DNA of 64,000 bases. Origin: Phenylobacterium sp. (lineage in GTDB: Bacteria; Pseudomonadota; Alphaproteobacteria; Caulobacterales; Caulobacteraceae). Under the pieces are notes generated by a model. That model ran no database searches. It was not told the DNA's origin and saw only the letters and a program-made list of their open reading frames with translations. Shown here one piece after another: positions 32,711 to 42,035 of the stretch; position 1 is the stretch's first letter; every line of letters starts with the position of its first letter. The position numbers and the translations under genes were made by a program. Location: NCBI RefSeq assembly GCF_016793225.1, contig NZ_JAEUMN010000156.1:1-64000 (forward strand). The letters run 5' to 3'.

Positions 32711-33571
32711 ATGAAACTCGCCACCTTCACCGCGGGCGGCGCGCCCGAACTGGGCGTCGTCCTGGGCGACCGCGTCGCCTCGATCTCGCGCGCCGCGCCC
32801 CGGCTCGCCACGACGATGATCGACCTGATCGCCCGGTGGCCGGCCGCCGAGCGGGACGTCCGGGCGATCGCGGACGCGGCCGCCGAGACGCTGGCGCTCT
32901 CGGACGTGCGCCTGCTCGCGCCGATCCCCCGCCCCGGCAAGATCTTCGCCATCGGCCTGAACTACGCCGACCACATCGAGGAGTCCGGGATGGCGAAGCC
33001 CGAACACCAGGTCTGGTTCGCCAAGGCCGCGACCTCGGCGAACGGGCCCTACGCCCCCATCGAGATCCTGCCCGGCGGCCTCGTCGATTACGAGGCCGAG
33101 CTGGTCGCGGTCATCGGCGCCGGCGGCCGGCGGCTGACCCGCGAGGCCGCCCCGGCCGCCGTCTTCGGCTACTGCGTCGGCAACGACGCGACCGAGCGGG
33201 CCTGGCAGCACCGCACGCCGCAGTGGACCCTGGGCAAGTCGTTCGACACCCATGCTCCCTTCGGCCCCTGGATCACCACCGCCGACGAAGTTCCCGACCC
33301 GCACGCCCTGGCGATCCGGGCGCTGGTCAATGGCGAGGTGCGCCAGGACTCCAATACGCGCCATCTGGTCTTCGACGTCTGGGACCAGGTCGCCCACCTG
33401 TCCCACGCCATGACCCTGGAAGCCGGCGACCTGATCTTCACCGGCACGCCGGGCGGGATCGGCGCGGCCATGAAGCCGCCGCGCTTCCTGAAGGACGGCG
33501 ACCGGGTGCGGATCGAGATCGAGGGCCTGGGCGCGATCGAGAACCCCTGCGCGCAGGCGGCCGCGTCATGA
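32711..33571 (+). CDS. Fumarylacetoacetate hydrolase family protein
   Basis: 286 residues. The FAH core has IFAIGLNYADHIEESG, the acidic metal ligands in LVDYEAELVAVIG, and the closing FTGTPGGIG. These hydrolases and decarboxylases act on ring-cleavage products of meta pathways. It lies 13 bases after the dioxygenase gene and its stop overlaps the next start (ATGA). Confidence 0.9.
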   Translation: MKLATFTAGGAPELGVVLGDRVASISRAAPRLATTMIDLIARWPAAERDVRAIADAAAETLALSDVRLLAPIPRPGKIFAIGLNYADHIEESGMAKPEHQVWFAKAATSANGPYAPIEILPGGLVDYEAELVAVIGAGGRRLTREAAPAAVFGYCVGNDATERAWQHRTPQWTLGKSFDTHAPFGPWITTADEVPDPHALAIRALVNGEVRQDSNTRHLVFDVWDQVAHLSHAMTLEAGDLIFTGTPGGIGAAMKPPRFLKDGDRVRIEIEGLGAIENPCAQAAAS

Positions 33572-35028
33572 GCCGGTCCGTCGACGTCCTGATCGTCGGG
33601 ATGGGCCCCACCGGCGCCACCCTGGCCGCGCTGCTGGGCGACCTGGGCGTGAAGACCCTGGTGATCGAGAAGGACACCGAGGTTTATCCGCTGCCGCGCG
33701 CCGCGCACTTCGATCACGAGATCATGCGGCTGTTCCAGCAGCTCGGCGTGGCCGAGGCGGTGGCCCGGCACGCCCGGCCGGCCCCGGCCTACGAGTTCCG
33801 CGCGGCCGACGGGCAGCTGCTCATGCGGTTCGACTCCACGGCCAGCGCGACGCCGTCGGGCTGGCGCGCCAGCTACATGTTCCACCAGCCGGGCGTGGAG
33901 CTCGCGCTGCGGGACCGGCTCGCGACGCTGCCGTCGGTGGAGGCGCGCACCGGCTGGAAGCTGGCGGGCTTCAAGGCGGACGGCGACGGCGTGGAGGCGG
34001 CGCTGGAAGGCCCGCAGGGCGTCGAGACCGTCCATGCGCGCTGGCTCGTCGGCTGCGACGGCGCCTCCAGCGCCGTTAGGGCCGGCGTGGGCGGCGAGCT
34101 GTTCGACTACGGGTTCGACGAGCCGTGGCTGGTGGTGGACGTCAAGGTGGGCGAGGGCGCGCGCACGCCCGAGGTGAACCTGCAGATCTGCGACCCGGCC
34201 CGGCCCACGACCTGCGTCCTGATGGGCCCCGGGCGGCACCGCTGGGAATTCATGCTGCTCCCCGGCGAGGACCCTGCGGCGGTGGTGAGCGACGACTTCA
34301 TCCGTCCGCTGATCGAAGCCTGGGACGTGGGCGACATCGAGCTGGAGCGGCGGGCCGTCTACCGGTTCCACGGCCTGGTGGCGAAGACTTGGCGGTCCGG
34401 CCGCGTCCTGCTGGCCGGCGACGCCGCGCACCAGATGCCGCCCTTCGCGGGACAGGGCATGTGCTCGGGCCTGCGCGACGCGGCGAACCTGGCGTGGAAG
34501 CTGGCGGCCGTCCTGGGCGGGGCGGACGACGCCCTGCTCGACACCTACCAGACCGAGCGTGAGCCGCACGTGCGGGGCTACGTGGAGCTGGCCATCCAGA
34601 TGGGCCGCACCGTCTGCACCCTGGACCGCGCCGAGGCGGCGGCCCGGGATGCGGCGATGCTGGCCGCGACCCGACCGCCCGTGCCGATGTTCACGCCGTC
34701 CCTGGGGGCGGGCTGCCTGCGGGCCGACGATCCCGCGGCCGGAGCGCTCTTCATCCAGACCTGGAGCGAGGGACGGGGTCTCGACGACGAACTGGGAAGC
34801 GGTCCCTGGCTGATCGCGCGGACCGAGCCGCCCGCGGCGGCGGGCGTGGTCTCGGTCGGGCTCGACCGGCTGGCGCCGGCGCACCGCGAGGGCCTCTCCG
34901 CGTGGCTCGACCGGCACGGCGCCTCGGCGGTGCTGGTGCGGCCCGACCGCTATGTGTTCGGCGCGGGGGACCCCGGACGCCTGCTTCAGGACTGGCGCGC
35001 CAGGGTCGCCGCTCCCGCGCTGGCTTGA
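33568..35028 (+). CDS. FAD-dependent aromatic monooxygenase (MhpA/PheA-like)
   Basis: 486 residues. FAD-binding motif VLIVGMGPTGATLAALL at about 7-23, a DG motif in VGCDGASSAVR at about 155-165 and the second FAD motif LLAGDAAHQMPPFAGQGM at about 280-297. The family hydroxylates phenolic rings with NAD(P)H and oxygen. A C-terminal thioredoxin-like region is present. It would supply the diol for the dioxygenase next to it. Confidence 0.92.
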   Translation: MSRSVDVLIVGMGPTGATLAALLGDLGVKTLVIEKDTEVYPLPRAAHFDHEIMRLFQQLGVAEAVARHARPAPAYEFRAADGQLLMRFDSTASATPSGWRASYMFHQPGVELALRDRLATLPSVEARTGWKLAGFKADGDGVEAALEGPQGVETVHARWLVGCDGASSAVRAGVGGELFDYGFDEPWLVVDVKVGEGARTPEVNLQICDPARPTTCVLMGPGRHRWEFMLLPGEDPAAVVSDDFIRPLIEAWDVGDIELERRAVYRFHGLVAKTWRSGRVLLAGDAAHQMPPFAGQGMCSGLRDAANLAWKLAAVLGGADDALLDTYQTEREPHVRGYVELAIQMGRTVCTLDRAEAAARDAAMLAATRPPVPMFTPSLGAGCLRADDPAAGALFIQTWSEGRGLDDELGSGPWLIARTEPPAAAGVVSVGLDRLAPAHREGLSAWLDRHGASAVLVRPDRYVFGAGDPGRLLQDWRARVAAPALA

Positions 35029-35062
35029 GCCCGCCGGCGTGGCCCGTCACCCTGGGCGCAGC

Positions 35063-35716
35063 ATGAGTCCCCAACCCGCCGTCCTGACCGTCCGCGCCCA
35101 GCGCACGCGTGACGCCCTGATCGGCGCGGGCCGGAAGCTGTTCGCCGAGCGGCCGATAGACGCCGTCGCCATCGACGACATCGTGCGGGCGGCCGACGTC
35201 GCCAAGGGCAGCTTCTACAACCACTTCGCCGACCGCGAAGCGCTGGTGAAGGCGGTCATGACCGAGATCCGCGAGCAGCTGGAAGTTGCCGTGGGCCGCG
35301 TGAACGCCGGCGTGGAGGATCCGGCCCGGCGGATCGCCCGGGCGCTCTGCGTCTACCAGCGCTATGCCCTGGACGAGCCCCAGCGCACGCGCGTGCTGGT
35401 GCGCGTCTCGACCGGCGAGACCAACCTCAGCGCGCCGGTGAACCAGGGCCTGGCCGATGACCTCACGGCGGGCCTCGCCGCCGGCCGCCTCGCCATCGCG
35501 ACGCTGGAATCGGCGATGCTGTTCGTGATGGGCGCGTCGCAGGCGGGGCTTGCCCGCACCTCCCGCGAGCCGTCGCCGGCCCTGGCCGTCAGCCTCGCCC
35601 AGCAGCTCTGCGCGCTCGTCCTGCGCGGCCTGGGGGTCCCGGCGGGCGAGGCCGAGGCCATCGCTGCCCAGGCGGCGGACGAGATCGTGCGCGGGGGGGC
35701 TGCGGCCGGGGGCTAG
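35063..35716 (+). CDS. TetR-family regulator of the catabolic cluster
   Basis: 217 residues from the ATG at 35063. HTH as in the TetR at 30308, with near-identical helix-turn-helix core (IDDIVRAADVAKGSFYNHF), so both probably recognise similar sites. The ligand domain is shorter in sequence similarity. It lies in the middle of the cluster on the same strand, 34 bases after the monooxygenase gene. Confidence 0.9.
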   Translation: MSPQPAVLTVRAQRTRDALIGAGRKLFAERPIDAVAIDDIVRAADVAKGSFYNHFADREALVKAVMTEIREQLEVAVGRVNAGVEDPARRIARALCVYQRYALDEPQRTRVLVRVSTGETNLSAPVNQGLADDLTAGLAAGRLAIATLESAMLFVMGASQAGLARTSREPSPALAVSLAQQLCALVLRGLGVPAGEAEAIAAQAADEIVRGGAAAGG

Positions 35717-35745
35717 CCTGCTACTGTGGCGCCAGGAGGCCGCAC

Positions 35746-37221
35746 ATGCCCACGCTCGTGAACCGTGTCCCTTCGACCATCCGGCCCGACACGGACCATC
35801 CGTACATGACCGGCGCCTGGAGCCCGACGTTCGAAGAATGGGACGGGGCGGACCTGACGGTGATCGGCGAGATCCCCAGGGACCTCGACGGCGTCTACCT
35901 GCGCAACACCGAGAACCCGGTCCACGAGCCGATCGGCCTCTACCACCCGTTCGACGGCGACGGGATGATCCATGCGATGAGCTTCCGGGACGGCAGGGCC
36001 GTCTACCGGAACCGCTTCGTGCGGACGAAGGGCTTCCTCGCCGAGGCCGAGGCGGGCGAGGCCCTCTGGGCCGGCCTGGCCGAACATCCGTCCAAGTCGC
36101 TCCGGCCGGGCTGGGGCGCACAGGGCGGCCTCAAGGACTCGTCGTCCACCGACGTTGTGGTGCACGCCGGCCAGGTGCTTTCGACCTTCTACCAGTGCGG
36201 AGAGGGCTACCGGCTGGACCCCGCCACGCTCGAGACCCTCGGCGTCGAGGGCTGGGTCCCGGCCGACGGCATCTCGGCCCATCCGAAGGTGGACGAGGCC
36301 ACGGGCGAACTCCTGTTCTTCAACTACGCCAAGACCGCGCCCTTCATGCACTACGGCGTGGTGGGGCCGGACAACCGGCTGAAGCACTATGTGCCGATCC
36401 CGCTGCCGGGACCGCGCCTGCCGCACGACATGGCGTTCACGAAGAACTGGTCGATCCTGAACGACCTGCCGCTGTTCTGGCAGGAGGACCTGCTGCCGCG
36501 GGGCATCCACGCGGCCCGGTTCCACCCGGACATGCCCAGCCGCTTCGCGCTGATCCCGAGGTACGGCCAGCCCGACGAGATCCGCTGGTTCGAGGCCAGG
36601 CCCTGCTACGTCCTGCACTGGCTGAACGCCTGGGAGGAAGGCGACGAGGTGATCCTGGACGGCTACTTCCAGGAGGATCCGGCCCCGCCGCCGCTGCCGG
36701 GCTTCGGGCGGATGGGCCAGATGATGGCCTACCTCGACGAGCACTCCATGAAGCCGAAGCTCTACCGCTGGCGCTTCAACCTGCGCACGGGCGAGACGAA
36801 GGAGGGGCCGCTCGACGACCGCATCCTGGAGTTCGGGACCTTCGACCAGAGGGTGGCGGGCGTGAAGAACCGCTACGTCTACTCCACCACCGCCAAGCCG
36901 GGCTGGTTCCTGTTCACCGGGATCGTCAAGCACGACCTGGACACCGGCCGGTCCTGGAGCCTGGCCTTCGGCGAGGGGCGCTACGGCTCGGAGGCTCCCT
37001 TCGCGCCGCGCGTCGGCGGGACCGCCGAGGACGACGGCTACCTCGTGAGCTTCATCACCGACATGGCCGAGAACCGCTCGGAGTGCGTGGTGGTCGATGC
37101 GAAGGACATCGAGGCGGGCCCCGTCTGCCGGATCCTCCTGCCGCATCGGATCTCGTCCGGGACGCACGCCTGCTGGGCCGGCGGCGAGCGCCTGGCCTCC
37201 CGCCCGGCGCCCGCCGGCTGA
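35746..37221 (+). CDS. Carotenoid/lignostilbene oxygenase
   Basis: 491 residues. A seven-bladed beta-propeller of the RPE65 family with the four iron-binding histidines in ISAHPKV, LPHDMAF, VLHWLNAW and SSGTHACW, in the expected order. Such enzymes cleave central double bonds of carotenoids or of stilbene-type lignin dimers. Its place among aromatic genes favours a stilbene or phenylpropenoid substrate; that is inference. The start follows AGGAGGCC, a good site. Confidence 0.93.
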   Translation: MPTLVNRVPSTIRPDTDHPYMTGAWSPTFEEWDGADLTVIGEIPRDLDGVYLRNTENPVHEPIGLYHPFDGDGMIHAMSFRDGRAVYRNRFVRTKGFLAEAEAGEALWAGLAEHPSKSLRPGWGAQGGLKDSSSTDVVVHAGQVLSTFYQCGEGYRLDPATLETLGVEGWVPADGISAHPKVDEATGELLFFNYAKTAPFMHYGVVGPDNRLKHYVPIPLPGPRLPHDMAFTKNWSILNDLPLFWQEDLLPRGIHAARFHPDMPSRFALIPRYGQPDEIRWFEARPCYVLHWLNAWEEGDEVILDGYFQEDPAPPPLPGFGRMGQMMAYLDEHSMKPKLYRWRFNLRTGETKEGPLDDRILEFGTFDQRVAGVKNRYVYSTTAKPGWFLFTGIVKHDLDTGRSWSLAFGEGRYGSEAPFAPRVGGTAEDDGYLVSFITDMAENRSECVVVDAKDIEAGPVCRILLPHRISSGTHACWAGGERLASRPAPAG

Positions 37222-37289
37222 CGTCGCGGCGCCGTTGCGGCGCGCCCGCCGGAGCGACATGGTCACGCCGCAACCATCGGAGCGGCGAC

Positions 37290-38039
37290 ATGGCGGACGA
37301 TATCCTGGCGGTCGAGGACCTGGGCGAGGGCCTGCAGCGCGTGACCCTGAACCGGCCGGACCGGCTGAACGCGCTGAACCAGCCGCTCACCGACGCGCTG
37401 CTCGCCCATTTCGAAGGGCTGCGCCGCAACCGGGACGTCCGCGTGGTAATCCTCCGCGGCGCGGGCCGCGCCTTCAGCGCCGGGGCTGACCTCAAGGCGA
37501 TGGGGCAGCCGGACGCCCTGCAGGACGGGCCGCGGGGCGACTGGGTGCTGCGCGACCTGCTCGTCGCGATGCGGGCGTGCCCGCAGCCGCTGATCGCCAC
37601 CGTCCGCGGGGCGGCCGCCGGCGGCGGGATGGCGATCGCGCTGACCTGCGACGTCATCGTCGCGAGCGAGAGCGCGGCCTTCGTGCCCGCCTTCGTCGCC
37701 ATCGGCCTGTCGGGCACCGAGCTCGGCGTCAGCTGGCGGCTCCAGCGCACCATCGGGCTGTCGAAGGCGCGGGAGACGCTGCTCACCAACCGGCCCATCC
37801 GCGCCGCCGACGCGCTGTCCTCGGGGCTCGTCTCGGCGGTGACGCCGGAGGAGGGCCTGGACGAGCACGGCCTGTCGCTGGCGCGCGACATGCTGAAGGC
37901 CGCGCCCGACGCCCTGCGGGTCAGCAAGCGCTCCTTCGACGCCTCCCTGGAGCAGCCCAGCTTCACCGCCGCGCTCGAGGCGGAGGAGCGGAACCAGATG
38001 CTGATGATCGTCCGGCGAGGCTCTTCCTCTCCCGCATAG
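37290..38039 (+). CDS. Enoyl-CoA hydratase/isomerase family protein
   Basis: 249 residues from the ATG at 37290. Crotonase motifs: VTLNRPDRLNALN at about 18-30, the oxyanion-hole loop RAFSAGADLKAM at about 59-70 and GAAAGGGMAIALTCDVIVAS at about 107-126. The glutamate usual at the second catalytic position is in ELGVSWRL. CoA-linked side-chain degradation fits the cluster. It ends 2 bases before a block of intergenic repeats. Confidence 0.9.
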   Translation: MADDILAVEDLGEGLQRVTLNRPDRLNALNQPLTDALLAHFEGLRRNRDVRVVILRGAGRAFSAGADLKAMGQPDALQDGPRGDWVLRDLLVAMRACPQPLIATVRGAAAGGGMAIALTCDVIVASESAAFVPAFVAIGLSGTELGVSWRLQRTIGLSKARETLLTNRPIRAADALSSGLVSAVTPEEGLDEHGLSLARDMLKAAPDALRVSKRSFDASLEQPSFTAALEAEERNQMLMIVRRGSSSPA

Positions 38040-38040
38040 C

Positions 38041-38363
38041 GGTGGAGAGGGCGAGCGGCCACTGAGGGCTGGCCCCGGTCCTCCCCTGCAAGGGGAGAGG
38101 GACCATGCGCAGCATGGTGGAGGGGTGTTGAGCGCCGAGCTTAGCCCCCCTCCACCGCCTTCGGCGGTCCCCCTCCCCCTGCGGGGGAGGACGGTCCTTC
38201 GGTCGCCGGGCGCCGCGCCCCGCCGCACCTTCCTCTCCCGCAAAGCGGGAGAGGGGGACCGCCCGCCGAAGAGCGGGCGGTGGAGAGGGCGAGCGGCCAC
38301 TGCGAGCTGGCCCCGGTCCTCCCCTGCAAGGGGAGGGGGACCATGCGGAGCATGGTGGAGCGG
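38041..38363. repeat. Mosaic of duplicated intergenic palindromic elements
   Basis: An element of about 84 bases at 38041-38124 (GGTGGAGAGGGCGAGCGG, later ACCATGCG and AGCATGGTGGAG) recurs nearly exactly at 38279-38362. Shorter inverted pieces, such as CCTCCCCTGCAAGGGGAG, fill the space between. Repeats of this kind are common between genes in Caulobacterales. They give false open frames on both strands. The 477-base gap 38040-38516 has no gene. Confidence 0.75.
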
Positions 38364-38516
38364 GCTGATCCACGGCGCCGGCGACCCCTCCACCCTGCTG
38401 ACGCAGGGCCCCCTTTCCTGCAAGGGGAGGACCACGGCGCGATCCGCAGCGACGGCCGTCCGCGAGGCGTCCGGCTCACGGATGGATCCCGCGCAGGAAC
38501 CGCGGGTTGGCGGTGG

Positions 38517-39404
38517 TCAGGGCAGGGCGTCTTCCGGGATCACGTCGACCTCGACCTTCAGCGTCTGGGCGCCGGAGGCCAGGATCACCCCGTCGATCGG
38601 GGCGACGTCGGCGTAGTCGCGGCCGACGGCGAGGACGAGGTGGTCGTTGCCGGCCAGGATGGCGTTGGTGGGGTCGACGCCCACCCAGCCCAGGTCCGCC
38701 CCGCACCAGACGGCGACCCAGGCATGGGTCGCGTCGGCGCCTTCCAGCCGCGGCTGGCCCGGCGGCGGGATGGTGCGCAGGTAGCCCGACACATAGGCCG
38801 CGGGGAGGCCCAGGCCGCGCAGGCCGCAGATCATGATCTGGGCGAAGTCCTGGCAGACGCCATGGCGCGCGGCGAACGCCTGGGCGACGGGCGTCGAGAC
38901 CTCGGTGGCGCCGGGGTCGTAGCGGAATTCCGCGTGGATCCGGCGGTTGAGCTCGTCGATCGCCGCGACGATCGGGCGGCCCGGCGGGAAGCTCGCGCGC
39001 GCGTACTCGGTGATCTCGGGCACGATCGGGGTGCGGCTCGTCGGGAAGAGATACGCCGCCGGACCCTCGGCGTTCAGGTCGGTCGTGGCGAGCGCCGTCG
39101 CGCGGACGGTCTCCCAGGGCGGGCTCGCCTGCGGATCCCCCGGCGGCGGCACGTGCACCTCGATGCGCGAGTTCGCCTCGATCACCAGGGCCTTGTGCGG
39201 CGTGTCGACGGTGACCGTCAGCATGCGCGCGCCGAAGGGGCCGATGCGGTCGAGCTCGCGCGACGGCGCGGGCGTGACGGTGACGCTGGAGTCCAGCACG
39301 GTCTGGGTCGGCGACGAACGCGGAGTCAGCCGCAGGACGCAGCGGGCGAAGCTCACCTCGTCCTCGTAGCTGTAGGTCGTCCGGTGGCGCAGCTTGTAGT
39401 TCAC
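38517..39404 (-). CDS. Transglutaminase-like protease family protein
   Basis: 295 residues. An N-terminal beta domain (RHRTTYSYEDEVSFARCVLRLTPR) leads to a transglutaminase core with Cys in RHGVCQDFAQIM (about 182-193), His in ATHAWVAVW (about 226-234) and Asp in GVDPTNAI. The triad is complete. Such proteins are found with circularly permuted ATP-grasp/alpha-E partners in amide-bond related or peptide-modifying systems. The start overlaps the partner's stop (ATGA). Confidence 0.92.
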   Translation of the reverse strand: MNYKLRHRTTYSYEDEVSFARCVLRLTPRSSPTQTVLDSSVTVTPAPSRELDRIGPFGARMLTVTVDTPHKALVIEANSRIEVHVPPPGDPQASPPWETVRATALATTDLNAEGPAAYLFPTSRTPIVPEITEYARASFPPGRPIVAAIDELNRRIHAEFRYDPGATEVSTPVAQAFAARHGVCQDFAQIMICGLRGLGLPAAYVSGYLRTIPPPGQPRLEGADATHAWVAVWCGADLGWVGVDPTNAILAGNDHLVLAVGRDYADVAPIDGVILASGAQTLKVEVDVIPEDALP

Positions 39405-41902
39405 GCGAGCCCCACCAGCTTGACCGTAGGCACCGCGTTGGCGCCCTGCAGGAAGAAGCGGTCGGCGATGGCGTTGGAGAGGCTCATCAGCGTCTCCTCG
39501 TAGCGCCTGACGTTTGCGCCGGAGAGGGCATGCGCGTCCTCGGTCTCGAGCTCGGCCGCGAGCGGCAGGAGTATCCGCGACGGGGGCTCGGGTATCCCGT
39601 CCTCCCGCAGGGTGGGAAGGACCGCGATGTGCTCCTTCAGCGCGGCCACCTGGAAGGCGACGGACCGGGTGTTGAAAGGGTCCAGCATCACCAGGTCGCG
39701 GACGGGATTGAGCGCGAGGCCGATGATGTAGCGGGCGCGGTAGGTGATCTGGCTGTCGTTCAGGTCCAGAAGCAGGTCCAGGTCGTCGATCGAGGCGTCA
39801 TCGTGCGCGAGGGTGCGGACGAACTGGCAGGTGTTGGTGGCGCGTTCGATCCGCCGCCCCATGTCGAGGAAGCGCCAGCCCGCCACGCGGTTCATGTTCT
39901 CCTGCGCAAGACCCGACAGGCCCGCGAGGTGGCGCAGCGCGTTCTCCACCTGCTCCAGCGCCTGGGCTTCGTTGGTGATGGAGCCGCCGCCGCCGGCGAG
40001 GTCGGCCTCCAGATCGACCAGCAGGCCCCAGAAATCGGCCGACAGGCGCTCGCGCATTCCGGACGCCGTGCGCTTCGCCGAGCGCACCAGGTTGATCACC
40101 GAGCCCCAGGCGGCCTGGTCGTGCAGGGCGCGGCGGGCGGCGTCCAGCGCGACGCCGGCGCCGGCGCTGAGGGCGCCCCAGTCGGCCAGGATGTCGCGCA
40201 GCGCGGCGAAGGTCTGGCCCCGGCCGTGCAGCGACGACTCGGAGTCCATCACGCTGGAGCAGAGCGCCCGGACCATGCGCACCGTCGCTTCCGTGCGCTC
40301 GAGATAGCGGCCCAGCCAGAACAGGTTGTCGGCCGCGCGGCTGGGCAGATGGCCCAGGATGCGCCGGACGCGGACGTCGTCGCCGGCCTGGATCAGCGTC
40401 ATCCGCTCGACGGGCTTGTCGTCGACGACCCAGACGTCGGTGGTGCGCGCGCCCTCGCCCATGAAGATCGCCCGGACGTCGGCGCCCTCGGACGTGCGGC
40501 AGAAACCGCCGGGCATCACGCGCAGGCCCTCGGGCGTGGCGGCGCAGAAGACGCGCAGGACGAACGGCGCGGGCTCCAGGCGGCCGTTGCGCAGCACCGG
40601 CATGGTGGAGAGCTGGGCGACCTCCTGCCCGACGAAGTCGCCCGGACGGTCCCGCAGGCGGGCCCGCAGCTCGCTCTTCTCCTCGGCCGTCAGGTCGGCC
40701 ACGAGGCGCGGCCCCGAGAGGAAGCCGCCATAGCCCGGGAACGCGGGCGCGATCGCCATATGCTCCAGCTCGGCCTCGACCAAAGCCTGCTCCTGGGGCT
40801 GCCCGCACCACCACGTGGCGACGTTCGGCAGCTTCAGCTCCTCGCCCAGCAGCCGGTGGGCGAGCGAGGCCGAGAAGCCCATCAGGGCGCGCGACTCCAC
40901 CAGGCCCGAACCCGGCATGTTGAGCACCGTGACGCCGCCGGCGCGGATCGCTTCCAGCATGCCGGGCACGCCCAGGCGCGACGCGGCGTTCAGCTCGAGC
41001 GGGTCCAGGAAGTCGCTGTCCACGCGGCGCAGGATGACGTCGGCGCGCTTCAGCCCGGCGATGGTCCGCACCCAGACCTTGCCGTCGCGCGCGACCAGGT
41101 CGTCGCCCTCCACCAGGAGGAAGCCCAGGTAGCGCGCGAGGTGGGCCTGCTCGAAGTAGGTCTGGCTGAACGGGCCTGGGGTGAGCAGGCAGATCCGCGG
41201 ATCCTCGCGCTCGGCGCTGGCCGCCAGTCCGCGCCGAAGGGCGTCGAAGAAGGGCGCGAGCCGGTGCACGTTCAGCGACGTGTAGAGGTTCGGGTAGGCG
41301 CGGCTCACGACGAGCCGGTTCTCCAGGGCGTAGCCCGCGCCCGACGGCGCCTGGGCGCGATCCTCCAGCACCCACCAGCGGCCGTCGGGGCCGCGTCCCA
41401 GGTCGGCGGCGTAGACCTGCAGGTAGCGGCCGCCCGGCGGCCGCGCGCCCCGCATCGCGCGCAGGAAGTCCGGGCTTCCCGTGACCACGGCCGCGGGCAG
41501 CACCCCGTCGCTGACCAGCCGGGCCTCGCCATAGAGGTCCTGCAGCACGGCCTCCATGAGGTTCGCGCGCTGCATCACGCCCTCGGCGATCTGGTCCCAC
41601 TCGGCCTGGCCCAGGATCAGCGGCAGCGGGTCCAGGGGCCAGCTCCGCTCGGTCTCCTCGCCGTAGATGCGGTAGGACGCGCCGGAGTCGCGGATGTGCC
41701 GCGCCGCCATCCCGAAGCGGCCGTCGGAGTCCGAGGCGTAGCCCGCGAACTCGGACAGGAAGCCCATCCAGTGGTCGCGCGGCTTGCCGTCCGCGCCGAT
41801 GAGCTCGTCCGGGGCGCCGGGAAGCGGGCGATAGCCGGCGAGCCAGGCGTCGAGCCGTTCGCGCCCGCGCCGCCGATCCGCCGTGGAGGTGTCGTCAGCC
41901 AC
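39401..41902 (-). CDS. Circularly permuted ATP-grasp plus alpha-E domain protein
   Basis: 833 residues. Residues about 70-480 form the circularly permuted ATP-grasp (DUF404/407) domain, with YLQVYAADLGRGPDGRWWVLEDRAQAPSGAG as a nucleotide-binding region; residues about 520-830 are the helical alpha-E domain (DUF403). These are usually two genes and are here one. The family is predicted to form amide or peptide bonds, working with the transglutaminase partner downstream. The biological product is unknown. Confidence 0.9.
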   Translation of the reverse strand: MADDTSTADRRRGRERLDAWLAGYRPLPGAPDELIGADGKPRDHWMGFLSEFAGYASDSDGRFGMAARHIRDSGASYRIYGEETERSWPLDPLPLILGQAEWDQIAEGVMQRANLMEAVLQDLYGEARLVSDGVLPAAVVTGSPDFLRAMRGARPPGGRYLQVYAADLGRGPDGRWWVLEDRAQAPSGAGYALENRLVVSRAYPNLYTSLNVHRLAPFFDALRRGLAASAEREDPRICLLTPGPFSQTYFEQAHLARYLGFLLVEGDDLVARDGKVWVRTIAGLKRADVILRRVDSDFLDPLELNAASRLGVPGMLEAIRAGGVTVLNMPGSGLVESRALMGFSASLAHRLLGEELKLPNVATWWCGQPQEQALVEAELEHMAIAPAFPGYGGFLSGPRLVADLTAEEKSELRARLRDRPGDFVGQEVAQLSTMPVLRNGRLEPAPFVLRVFCAATPEGLRVMPGGFCRTSEGADVRAIFMGEGARTTDVWVVDDKPVERMTLIQAGDDVRVRRILGHLPSRAADNLFWLGRYLERTEATVRMVRALCSSVMDSESSLHGRGQTFAALRDILADWGALSAGAGVALDAARRALHDQAAWGSVINLVRSAKRTASGMRERLSADFWGLLVDLEADLAGGGGSITNEAQALEQVENALRHLAGLSGLAQENMNRVAGWRFLDMGRRIERATNTCQFVRTLAHDDASIDDLDLLLDLNDSQITYRARYIIGLALNPVRDLVMLDPFNTRSVAFQVAALKEHIAVLPTLREDGIPEPPSRILLPLAAELETEDAHALSGANVRRYEETLMSLSNAIADRFFLQGANAVPTVKLVGLA

Positions 41903-42035
41903 CGACTCGCCCCGGTCCCCATCCCCGGCTCTGACCGTAGCACAAGGCGCGCCCGCGCAAGCGGCCTTGGCGGCGGCCCGGTTGCCTGCTCAATTGCAGC
42001 GGTCCAGCCGGACAGGCGGCGGTCGGGGAACTCAG

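Noticed and set aside
38041..38363. Possible CRISPR array
   Set aside because: Only two long copies with no regular spacers and internal palindromes; no cas genes nearby.
38100..38480. Open frames with SPSP/LPLQG-type peptides in the intergenic repeats
   Set aside because: They are translations of palindromic intergenic elements found on both strands.
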